Shown one piece after another: positions 57,870-64,000 of a stretch of DNA of 64,000 nucleotides. Origin of the DNA: Neorhizobium populisoli (lineage in GTDB: Bacteria; Pseudomonadota; Alphaproteobacteria; Rhizobiales; Rhizobiaceae); assembly GCF_019430945.1 (NCBI RefSeq), contig NZ_JAHYCB010000005.1, forward strand, positions 579,676 to 643,675. Direction: 5' to 3'. Below the pieces are notes generated by a model. It searched no databases. It had not been told where the DNA came from and worked only from the letters and a program-made list of their open reading frames with translations. The position numbers were made by a program, and so were the translations under genes. Every line of letters starts with the position of its first letter. Positions within the stretch are counted from its first letter, which is position 1.

Positions 57870-58883
57870 TCAGACGTCGATAACGATCTTGCCAAACGGG
57901 CCGCGATCGAGATGGGCGAAAGCCTCCTCCGCCTCTTCGAAACGATAACGCCTGTCGATCACCGGCTTCAGGCCGATCGCATCGACGGCACGAACGAAGT
58001 CTTCCAGCGCCCGGCGGTGGCCGACGGAAATCCCCTGCACGATCGGCGCCTTCAAAAGCAGGTCCGGCGCATGAGCCGAAATTTCCAGTCCCTCGAACAC
58101 GCCGATCAACGACACCCTTCCGCCGACCGCCACGGCCTTCAGCGCCTGCGCAAATCCCGTCCCACCGGCAATGTCGAGCACGTGATCGGCACCGTAACCT
58201 TCCGTCAAGTCGAGCAGCCGATCCACCCAGCCATCTCGGGGCAGCATATGGTTGGCGCCGAGGCCGCGCACCCGCTCCAGCTTATCGGCACTTGACGACG
58301 TCACGAAAATCTCCGCGCCATGCGCCCGGGCGATCTGCACCGCAAACAGCGCGACGCCACCGGTGCCCTGAACCAGAACCTTGTCGCCCGCCTTGAGATG
58401 GCCGCTCTCGATCAGCGCGGTCCATGCTGTCAGACCTGCGATCGGCAGCGTGCTCGCCTCGCCGGCATCAAGCGTCTTTGGAGCTGCAACGAACCAGTCG
58501 GCCGGAAAGGTGACATATTCGGAAAGCACGCCGGGATGGGCGCCTCCCAACGTCCGATAGGGCGGGTTGCGTGCATTGCCGAGTCCCTTGCCGTCCAGGC
58601 GGCCGGGCATAAAGGTGGAGATCACCTTGTCGCCAAGCGCGAAGCGGGTGACGCCGGGGCCGATCGCCTCTACCATGCCCGCCATGTCGGACACCGGCAC
58701 GAAAGGAAAACTCAAAGGCAGACCCATGCCGTTTTCCATCACCAGCTTATCGCGGAAATTCAGGGATACCGCCTCGGTGCGGACCAGCACTTCGCCAAAA
58801 TCCGGCACCACCACTTCCGTTTCGCGAATACGGAAATCCTTAGGCCCCAACCCCATCATGCTCCATTGCCTTGCCATTCTCAT
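57870..58883 (-). CDS. Zinc-independent medium-chain alcohol dehydrogenase/quinone reductase family protein
   Basis: A 337-residue MDR enzyme. AVSLNFRDKLVMENGMG, LGDKVISTFMPG, and the cofactor motif GTGGVALFAVQIARAHGAE are clear. The Cys and His that bind catalytic zinc in true alcohol dehydrogenases are not evident, so a quinone-reductase-like or other NADPH oxidoreductase is likely. It is divergent from a LysR gene, its probable regulator. I start at the ATG at 58883, with aaagga upstream; a GTG just before is possible. Confidence 0.82.
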   Translation of the reverse strand: MRMARQWSMMGLGPKDFRIRETEVVVPDFGEVLVRTEAVSLNFRDKLVMENGMGLPLSFPFVPVSDMAGMVEAIGPGVTRFALGDKVISTFMPGRLDGKGLGNARNPPYRTLGGAHPGVLSEYVTFPADWFVAAPKTLDAGEASTLPIAGLTAWTALIESGHLKAGDKVLVQGTGGVALFAVQIARAHGAEIFVTSSSADKLERVRGLGANHMLPRDGWVDRLLDLTEGYGADHVLDIAGGTGFAQALKAVAVGGRVSLIGVFEGLEISAHAPDLLLKAPIVQGISVGHRRALEDFVRAVDAIGLKPVIDRRYRFEEAEEAFAHLDRGPFGKIVIDV

Positions 58884-58934
58884 CACATCGTCCTTTCAAG
58901 ATTGCGATGGAAAAGCATACCGTTGAATTTTAGT

Positions 58935-58946
58935 CCGCATTTGCGG
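58935..58946. promoter_or_regulatory. Inverted repeat in the oxidoreductase/LysR intergenic region
   Basis: ccgcatttgcgg is a short perfect inverted repeat between the divergent oxidoreductase and LysR genes, 38 bases before the LysR ATG. It is a candidate LysR binding site. Confidence 0.5.
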
Positions 58947-58983
58947 TATAAATTCTCCATAATGGTTCCTTGAGGGAAACAAT

Positions 58984-59883
58984 ATGGAGCAGCTTAAAGA
59001 CGTCTCGGTCTTCGTGGAGGCCGTCGATGCCGGCGGTTTTTCGGCCGCCTCGAAGAGGTTGAATCTCACCCGCTCGGCCGTCGCCAAGACCATCGGGCGG
59101 ATGGAGGAAAGGCTCGGCGTCCGGCTTTTCCATCGCACCACACGCAGCCAGAACCTGACGGAAGAAGGCCGCTTCTTCTATGAACGATGCCAGCGGGCGG
59201 TTGAGGAAATCCGCCTTGGCGAGGCCGAACTGGAATCCGGCCGTCGCGAAGTGCGCGGCAAGCTCAAGGTCAGCATGCCGGTCATCTTCGGCCGCCAATG
59301 CGTCGCGCCGGTGCTGATCAGGCTTCTGGAAGATCATCCTGGCCTGGAGCTCGATCTCTCCTTCAGCGATCGGGTCGTCGATCTCCGTGCCAATGGCTTT
59401 GACCTTGCCGTCCGCAACGGGCGGCTGAAGGACGATGCCGAGACCATGGCTCGCCGGATCGCCTTTCAGCACCTGATGGTCTGCGCCTCGCCGGCCCATC
59501 TCGAAAGATACGGAGAGCCACAGAACTTAGAAGAGCTGCCGAAATTCGAAGGCATCGTCTACGGCAAGCAGGCTGGCCAGGAAGCCTGGATATTTCCAGC
59601 GCCCGACGATCCCTGGCGGATGGTCCTGCCGCGCTCGCGTCTGCGGCTCGATGATCTCGAAGCGATCCTCAATGCAGGCCTGGAGGGCCAGGGTCTGGTC
59701 CGCCTGCCCTGCTGGATGGTGCGCGACCATATCGCCAGCGGCCGGCTCAAACAGGTGCTCAAATCGGTGCCGTCCATCTCTTTCGAAACCCACGCCGTCT
59801 GGCCGCGCTCGCCGGTCATGCTGCCCAAGGTGCGCTTGGCCATCGACACGCTCGCGCGCGAAATTCCGCGCTTTACGGAATAG
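58984..59883 (+). CDS. LysR family transcriptional regulator
   Basis: A 299-residue LTTR with an N-terminal winged HTH (FVEAVDAGGFSAASKRLNLTRSAVAKTIGRMEERL) and an effector-binding domain (RGKLKVSMPVIFGRQCVAP and RRIAFQHLMVCASPAHLERYGEP). Divergent from the oxidoreductase gene, which it likely controls. gaggg precedes the ATG. Confidence 0.9.
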   Translation: MEQLKDVSVFVEAVDAGGFSAASKRLNLTRSAVAKTIGRMEERLGVRLFHRTTRSQNLTEEGRFFYERCQRAVEEIRLGEAELESGRREVRGKLKVSMPVIFGRQCVAPVLIRLLEDHPGLELDLSFSDRVVDLRANGFDLAVRNGRLKDDAETMARRIAFQHLMVCASPAHLERYGEPQNLEELPKFEGIVYGKQAGQEAWIFPAPDDPWRMVLPRSRLRLDDLEAILNAGLEGQGLVRLPCWMVRDHIASGRLKQVLKSVPSISFETHAVWPRSPVMLPKVRLAIDTLAREIPRFTE

Positions 59884-59886
59884 TGC

Positions 59887-60780
59887 TCAATCCTCTCCGG
59901 ACGGCTCGTTCAACAGGTCGAGCATCGCCCGAAGCGCGCGGGTCACATGCCTTTCCGCATGATAAAGCGCCGAGAACTGCCGAAGCGGCATGCCGAAATC
60001 CGCTACATGCAGCCGTCCGGAAAACGAATGCGACGAAGCTGCACGGCTGGAAAGCACGGTGGCAGAAAGTCCCGCCTCCACCGCCGCCATCGCCGCCTCG
60101 TTGGACGGCAGTTCCAGCACGACGGAGAGCGATTGCGGCTCGATGCCGAGATTGACGAGCTGCGCTTCGAAGGCCGACCGCGTGCCGGACCCCTGCTCGC
60201 GCATGATCCAGCTGGTTTCCAGAAGATCGCTCGACCGGATCTTTCGCCCATCCGCCCAGGGATGACGGCTGCCGACGACGAGCACCAGCCGGTCCTCCGC
60301 CACCTTGCGGCGCTTCAGGCCGAGAAAGAACACCTCGCCTTCCACCACCGCCATCTCGGCCGCGCCTTCGAGCACCGCTTCCGCCGCACTTTGGGTATTG
60401 CCGACCGTCAGCCGCACATCCACGCGCGGATACCGCTCGTGATAACTCACCAGCCGCGATGGCAGCCAATAGCTCGCCACCGTCTGGCTGGCATGGACAC
60501 GCAGGATGCCGGATGCTGAACCACCCAGATCGGCCAGCATATGTTCGGCCGAATGCGCCCGCTCCAGCACCGCTTTGGCCTCCGGCACGAACAACCGCCC
60601 GGCTTCCGTCAGCTCGATCCGCCGGCCAACCCGATTAAACAGGATCACCGCATGGCGCGCTTCCAGCGCCGAGATCGCTGCACTTACCGCCGATTGCGTG
60701 AGATTGAGCGCTTCAGCCGCGCGGGTGACGTGCTCGCGCCCGGCGACCTCAAGGAAAATTCGCAGCTGTTCAAGCGTCAT
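59887..60780 (-). CDS. LysR family transcriptional regulator (CysB/CysL-like)
   Basis: A 297-residue LTTR. HTH: FLEVAGREHVTRAAEALNLTQSAVSAAISALE; effector domain: LRVHASQTVASYWLPSRLVSYHERYPRV. It is divergent from a YeiH-family gene, a pairing conserved for sulfur- or stress-linked LysR regulators. I choose the ATG at 60780 over a TTG three codons upstream. Perfect palindrome at 60794-60808 is a candidate operator. Confidence 0.9.
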   Translation of the reverse strand: MTLEQLRIFLEVAGREHVTRAAEALNLTQSAVSAAISALEARHAVILFNRVGRRIELTEAGRLFVPEAKAVLERAHSAEHMLADLGGSASGILRVHASQTVASYWLPSRLVSYHERYPRVDVRLTVGNTQSAAEAVLEGAAEMAVVEGEVFFLGLKRRKVAEDRLVLVVGSRHPWADGRKIRSSDLLETSWIMREQGSGTRSAFEAQLVNLGIEPQSLSVVLELPSNEAAMAAVEAGLSATVLSSRAASSHSFSGRLHVADFGMPLRQFSALYHAERHVTRALRAMLDLLNEPSGED

Positions 60781-60793
60781 GGATATCAAACCA

Positions 60794-60808
60794 TTCGATT
60801 TAATCGAA
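60794..60808. promoter_or_regulatory. Palindromic operator candidate for the LysR/YeiH divergent pair
   Basis: ttcgatttaatcgaa is a perfect 15-base palindrome with a T...A LysR-like frame, 14 bases from the LysR start and 87 from the yeiH-like start. Autoregulation plus control of the transporter is the usual scheme. Confidence 0.7.
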
Positions 60809-60894
60809 CGATATCACAAAACTTATCAATTGGATTTGTCTTTCCCAAAGATGGAGAATGATTTTCGATAAAAGCGATAACATCCGGAAAAATC

Positions 60895-61935
60895 ATGAAG
60901 CCCGTTACCTCGACTGCGGAACAACGCCCTCTCTCCTCTTCATTCAGCCCTTCCGCCATCGGCCGCTTCATCCCGGGCCTTCTGTTGACTGCCGCGATCG
61001 CCGCGGTTGCCCTCACCATCCGCAATCTTTCCGGAATCACCGCGCTCAGCCCGCTGATCATCTCGATCATCATCGGCATGATCATCCGCAACGCGCTGCC
61101 TGTTCCGGCCATTGTCGAGCCCGGTATCGGCTTTTCGCTGAAGAAAATCCTCCGCACCGGCATCGTACTGCTCGGCCTGCAGGTCACCGCGATGCAAATC
61201 CTTTCGCTCGGTGGCGCCGGCCTTGCCATGGTAGTGCTGACGCTCGTTTCGACCTTTATAGCGATCCGCGTCATGGGCCGTGTGATGGGCGTCGACCACG
61301 CGCTCACCGACCTGATCGCCGCCGGCACCTCCGTCTGCGGCGCATCCGCCATCATCGCGACCAATACGGTGGTCCGCGGCCGCGAAGAGCATGTCGCCTA
61401 TGCAGTTGCCTGCGTCACATTATTCGGCTCGCTGGCAATGATCGCCTATCCGCTACTCGCCAATCCGCTGGGTCTCGATGCGCGCGGTTACGGCCTCTGG
61501 TCCGGCTCGACCATTCATGAAGTGGCGCAGGTCGTCGCAGCCTCCTTCCAGGGCGGCGAAGTCTCCGGTCAGTTCGGAACGATTTCCAAGCTCGCCCGCG
61601 TCGTGATGCTGGCGCCTCTGATCATGACGCTGGCGCTCAGCCTCCGCTCGAACACTGAGGGCGGCGCGAAGGCTTCCGCGCCGATGCCTTGGTTCGTGTT
61701 CGGCTTTATCGCGATGATGCTGGTCAACAGCGTGATCACCATTCCGGCGAATGTCAGCCAGAATCTCGTAATGCTCACCAATTTCCTGCTGTCGATGGCG
61801 CTCGCAGCCATGGGCCTGCAGGCCAATATCGGCAAGCTGAAGGCCGAAGGCTGGCGGCCGCTGGCGCTGGGCGCCTTTGGCTGGGTCTTCATCGCGGTAT
61901 TCGGCTTTGCGATGCTGAAACTCTTCGGTTTCTGA
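60895..61935 (+). CDS. YeiH/UPF0324 family membrane protein
   Basis: A 346-residue membrane protein with about nine or ten helices. Family hallmarks are LSPLIISIIIGMIIRNALPVP, VEPGIGFSLKKILRTGIVLLG and GTSVCGASAIIATNTVVRG, followed by GLWSGSTIHEVAQVVAAS. Some members are proposed sulfate or sulfonate-related exporters; the substrate is not proven. It is divergent from a CysB-like regulator, which fits a sulfur role. Confidence 0.88.
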   Translation: MKPVTSTAEQRPLSSSFSPSAIGRFIPGLLLTAAIAAVALTIRNLSGITALSPLIISIIIGMIIRNALPVPAIVEPGIGFSLKKILRTGIVLLGLQVTAMQILSLGGAGLAMVVLTLVSTFIAIRVMGRVMGVDHALTDLIAAGTSVCGASAIIATNTVVRGREEHVAYAVACVTLFGSLAMIAYPLLANPLGLDARGYGLWSGSTIHEVAQVVAASFQGGEVSGQFGTISKLARVVMLAPLIMTLALSLRSNTEGGAKASAPMPWFVFGFIAMMLVNSVITIPANVSQNLVMLTNFLLSMALAAMGLQANIGKLKAEGWRPLALGAFGWVFIAVFGFAMLKLFGF

Positions 61936-61958
61936 GAAGAACGGCAATACACAACGAG

Positions 61959-61986
61959 GCCGCGTCAGAAATGGCGCGGCTTTTTT
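61959..61986 (+). terminator. Rho-independent terminator of the YeiH-family gene
   Basis: Stem gccgcgtc / ggcgcggc (two wobble-adjacent pairs) with loop agaaat, followed by tttttt. It lies 24 bases after the stop. Confidence 0.85.
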
Positions 61987-61997
61987 GTTGCCGCAGA

Positions 61998-62195
61998 TTA
62001 GCAAGGCTTAGGGCGATCGGTCTTAGAACCGTCTTGCACCGCTTCGTCATGGTACCAGCAGCTCACATCCACAACGTCGGGCGACATCTCATAGATGCCG
62101 GCAGGTGCCGTCAGGCCGTTATCGAGCTTGCGGCGCGGGCGAGCCGGGAAAGCCAGTATCTGCGCTGTCTCACGATGGATGTTAACAGTGGCCAT
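61998..62195 (-). CDS. DUF2735 small protein linked to glnII
   Basis: A 65-residue hydrophilic protein (MATVNIHRETAQILAFPARP, then GIYEMSPDVVDVSCWYHDEAV). DUF2735 proteins are found beside glnII in Rhizobiaceae and are presumed to take part in nitrogen regulation or glutamine synthetase control. aggaga lies just before the ATG. It is divergent from glnII and shares its intergenic control region. Confidence 0.82.
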   Translation of the reverse strand: MATVNIHRETAQILAFPARPRRKLDNGLTAPAGIYEMSPDVVDVSCWYHDEAVQDGSKTDRPKPC

Positions 62196-62249
62196 CCTAT
62201 CGTCTCCTAAACCTCAAGAGTGCATTCAAACGCATGCCGGGCACAAATC

Positions 62250-62266
62250 TGCACATTTTTTGTGCT
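62250..62266. promoter_or_regulatory. NtrC-type enhancer site
   Basis: tgcacattttttgtgct has the GCAC-N7-GTGC symmetry of NtrC binding sites. It lies about 290 bases before the sigma-54 promoter and 55 bases from the DUF2735 start, so it could act on both genes. A further gcac half-site is adjacent (62241). Confidence 0.7.
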
Positions 62267-62537
62267 TATTGCATTATTTTATATCAATTCGGCCGTAAAC
62301 GCTAGGCGCTAATTTAGCCGGCTGCAGATATCCGGAGATCGATTTGCTCCCCTGGACCGCATTTGCAAAAAACGTGTGCTAAGCCCACGAAGTTCCGTCA
62401 CACCGTCACGAAACCTTCAAAACCAGCGCTTTCCATGAGGCCCTGCTTATTGACGTTGGAAGTCGATACAGGCTGAACCGCTGGAAAACCGGAGCCTTTA
62501 CGCTTTTTTAAGGAAAAAAGACCGTCCAGCTTAAAAC

Positions 62538-62552
62538 TGGCACGGCACATGC
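62538..62552 (+). promoter_or_regulatory. Sigma-54 promoter of glnII
   Basis: tggcacggcacatgc shows the -24 GG and -12 GC exactly ten bases apart, with the tggcac consensus at -24. It lies about 92 bases upstream of the glnII ATG. This agrees with NtrC/RpoN control of glnII known in rhizobia. Confidence 0.85.
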
Positions 62553-62644
62553 ATTCTCTTTTTCATCCCCGAGGGGTGGCGCCTAAAGCGTCGCTCGCCT
62601 CAGGATGGCTCAACCATGCAACACGGCCTGAGAGATAGAAGATT

Positions 62645-63685
62645 ATGACCAAGTATAAGCTCGAGTACATCTGGCTCGACGGTTACACCCCCGTCCCGAA
62701 CCTGCGTGGCAAGACGCAGATCAAGGAATTCGATGCATTCCCGACGCTCGAGCAGCTTCCGCTCTGGGGCTTTGACGGCTCCTCCACAATGCAGGCCGAA
62801 GGCCGCTCGTCGGATTGCGTTCTGAAGCCCGTCGCCATCTATCCGGACCCGGCCCGCACCAACGGCGTGCTCGTCATGTGCGAAGTCATGATGCCGGATG
62901 CCGTCACCCCGCATCCGTCGAACGCCCGTGCGACCATCCTCGACGACGAAGGCGCCTGGTTCGGCTTCGAGCAGGAATATTTCTTCTACGAAAACGGCCG
63001 CCCGCTCGGCTTCCCGGAACAGGGCTATCCCGCTCCGCAGGGTCCGTATTACTGCGGCGTCGGCTCCTCCAATGTCGGCCCGGTTGCCCGCGAAATCGTC
63101 GAAGAGCATCTCGACCTCTGCCTCGCTGCCGGCATCAACCACGAAGGCATCAACGCCGAAGTGGCCAAGGGTCAGTGGGAATTCCAGATTTTCGGCAAGG
63201 GCTCCAAGAAGGCCGCCGACCAGATCTGGATGGCACGCTACCTCTTGCAGCGCCTGACTGAAAAATACGGCATCGATATCGAATACCACTGCAAGCCGCT
63301 CGGCGACACCGACTGGAACGGCTCGGGCATGCATTGCAACTTCTCGACCGAATATATGCGCACCGTCGGCGGCAAGGCCTATTTCGAAGCCCTGATGGCG
63401 CAGTTCGAAAAGAACCTGATGGACCACATCAACGTCTATGGCCCGGACAACGACAAGCGCCTGACCGGCAAGCACGAAACGGCTCCGTGGAACAAGTTCT
63501 CCTACGGCGTTGCCGACCGCGGTGCTTCGATCCGCGTCCCGCACTCGTTCGTCAAGAACGACTACAAGGGCTACCTCGAAGACCGCCGCCCGAACTCCCA
63601 GGGCGACCCCTACCAGATCGCTTCCCAGGTTCTGAAGACGATCTCGGAAGTCCCGACCGAAGGTTTTGCTTCGGCTGCCGCCTGA
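62645..63685 (+). CDS. glnII: Glutamine synthetase type II
   Basis: A 346-residue eukaryote-like GSII that makes glutamine from glutamate, ammonia and ATP. Visible are WGFDGSSTMQAEGRSSDCVL near residue 42, EGAWFGFEQEYFFYENGRPLG with the active-site Glu residues, GINAEVAKGQWEFQI, GSGMHCNFST, and the Arg/ATP segment near the C-terminus GVADRGASIRVPHSF. Rhizobiaceae use it beside GlnA, and it is induced by nitrogen limitation. It has a sigma-54 promoter upstream and a strong terminator downstream. Confidence 0.97.
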   Translation: MTKYKLEYIWLDGYTPVPNLRGKTQIKEFDAFPTLEQLPLWGFDGSSTMQAEGRSSDCVLKPVAIYPDPARTNGVLVMCEVMMPDAVTPHPSNARATILDDEGAWFGFEQEYFFYENGRPLGFPEQGYPAPQGPYYCGVGSSNVGPVAREIVEEHLDLCLAAGINHEGINAEVAKGQWEFQIFGKGSKKAADQIWMARYLLQRLTEKYGIDIEYHCKPLGDTDWNGSGMHCNFSTEYMRTVGGKAYFEALMAQFEKNLMDHINVYGPDNDKRLTGKHETAPWNKFSYGVADRGASIRVPHSFVKNDYKGYLEDRRPNSQGDPYQIASQVLKTISEVPTEGFASAAA

Positions 63686-63711
63686 TCGAACTGAAGTCCT
63701 CCCAAGGATAG

Positions 63712-63741
63712 AAAAACGCCGGCCACGAGGCCGGCGTTTTT
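63712..63741 (+). terminator. Rho-independent terminator of glnII
   Basis: Stem aaaaacgccggcc / ggccggcgttttt with loop acga, 26 bases after the stop codon. The symmetric A and T runs make it work in either direction. Confidence 0.93.
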
Positions 63742-63784
63742 CGTTTAGGCGACGGTCAATTGAACTAATACCAACCGTCATTGA

Positions 63785-64000
63785 TCAGAACCCTTGTGCC
63801 CAGTTGCGCCTTCCGATCGACATTATCTTCCACGGTCGGTCCTGCAGTGTTCGCCAAGCGTAGCAGCAATGATCGACGATATCCTCGTATGACTTGAAGA
63901 CACGGTTTGAAAGCCAGTTATCCCGCATGAACTGCCAGATATTTTCGACAGGGTTCAACTCGGGCGATTTGGGCGGCAGTGGCAGGATGGTGATGTTTTC
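63785..64000 (-). CDS. IS630-type transposase, C-terminal part (runs off right edge)
   Basis: About 71 codons to the stop, in one open frame: ENITILPLPPKSPELNPVEN, then IWQFMRDNWLSNRVFKSYED, DHCCYAWRTLQDRPWK and SIGRRNWAQGF. The SPELNPVENIW segment with the catalytic Glu is the hallmark of the IS630 DDE domain. The rest of the element is outside the window, so whether it is complete cannot be judged. The IS end should lie within the 43 bases between here and the glnII terminator; cta-ataccaacc at about 63763 may be its inverted-repeat edge next to a TA target. Confidence 0.85.
   Translation of the reverse strand, partial: ENITILPLPPKSPELNPVENIWQFMRDNWLSNRVFKSYEDIVDHCCYAWRTLQDRPWKIMSIGRRNWAQGF

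Larger units (their letters stand above)
62196..62644. other. Regulatory region between DUF2735 and glnII
   Basis: About 450 bases without genes. It holds the NtrC-like enhancer site (62250-62266) and the sigma-54 promoter of glnII. The leader after the promoter is about 80 bases and includes a strong gc-rich hairpin-like stretch (ccccgaggggtggcgcc). Confidence 0.75.

Noticed and set aside
55865..57895. A 676-codon minus-strand frame opposite the chemotaxis receptor
   Set aside because: Antisense of a receptor with clear domains; composition is Gly/Asp/Arg-rich shadow sequence.

Overview
The window looks like chromosomal DNA of an alphaproteobacterium of the Rhizobiaceae (Rhizobium, Neorhizobium or Agrobacterium type). 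The reasons are a GC-rich coding style with Shine-Dalgarno starts, a eukaryote-like type II glutamine synthetase (glnII) beside its usual small DUF2735 partner, RIME-like and other rhizobial intergenic repeats, and gene pairs common in this family (azlCD, puuE-uraD, preT-preA, the ATP-grasp/alpha-E/transglutaminase trio). Genus is an inference from gene content; no rRNA gene is present.

Layout. 0-1 kb: the edge of a HepT/MntA (HEPN/MNT) toxin-antitoxin pair. 0.5-2 kb: ureide catabolism (uraD, puuE). 2-4 kb: azlC/azlD exporter with an AraC-type regulator and a RIME-like repeat. 4-7 kb: a 2H-phosphoesterase-like protein, then an FAD oxidase and an mnmD methyltransferase whose divergent start codons overlap. 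7-10.7 kb: a 1248-residue multi-PAS hybrid histidine kinase. 11-16.7 kb: a small secreted protein, an rhlE-type helicase, a YcxB-like protein, an SDR, a nucleotidyltransferase-like protein and an EamA exporter. 17-21 kb: the uncharacterised ATP-grasp/alpha-E/transglutaminase cluster followed by a J-domain-like protein. 21-26 kb: a ROK regulator divergent from a xylose-type ABC transporter, with a perfect palindromic operator candidate between them.

26.9-28.7 kb: tRNA-Arg(CCG) carries a 1.6-kb mini-island bounded by a 19-bp repeat of the tRNA 3' end. It holds a frameshifted integrase remnant and one intact DUF2971-like gene with an N-terminal Cys-rich segment. Decayed DNA follows. 29.4-43.6 kb: a leftward polysaccharide locus with dTDP-L-rhamnose synthesis (rfbC-B-D-A), an RgpF-like protein, several large glycosyltransferase-like proteins and an epimerase. 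Two of the large proteins have Lys-rich tails.

44-55 kb: small stress, membrane and globin genes, reductive pyrimidine catabolism (preT-preA), an FtrA-like regulator divergent from a rhodanese, and an RtcB2-PrfH pair of the kind linked to RNA and ribosome repair. A doubly frameshifted SEC-C gene follows. 55.9-62 kb: a chemotaxis receptor, an oxidoreductase with a divergent LysR regulator, and a second LysR gene divergent from a YeiH-family transporter. 62-64 kb: DUF2735 and glnII, with a clear sigma-54 promoter and an NtrC-like enhancer site, then the end of an IS630-type transposase.

The candidates most worth following are the tRNA-Arg mini-island, the rhamnose-containing polysaccharide locus with its unassigned proteins, the overlapping divergent mnmD/FAD-oxidase starts and the RtcB2-PrfH module. 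All calls come from reading the sequence; no database search was run.
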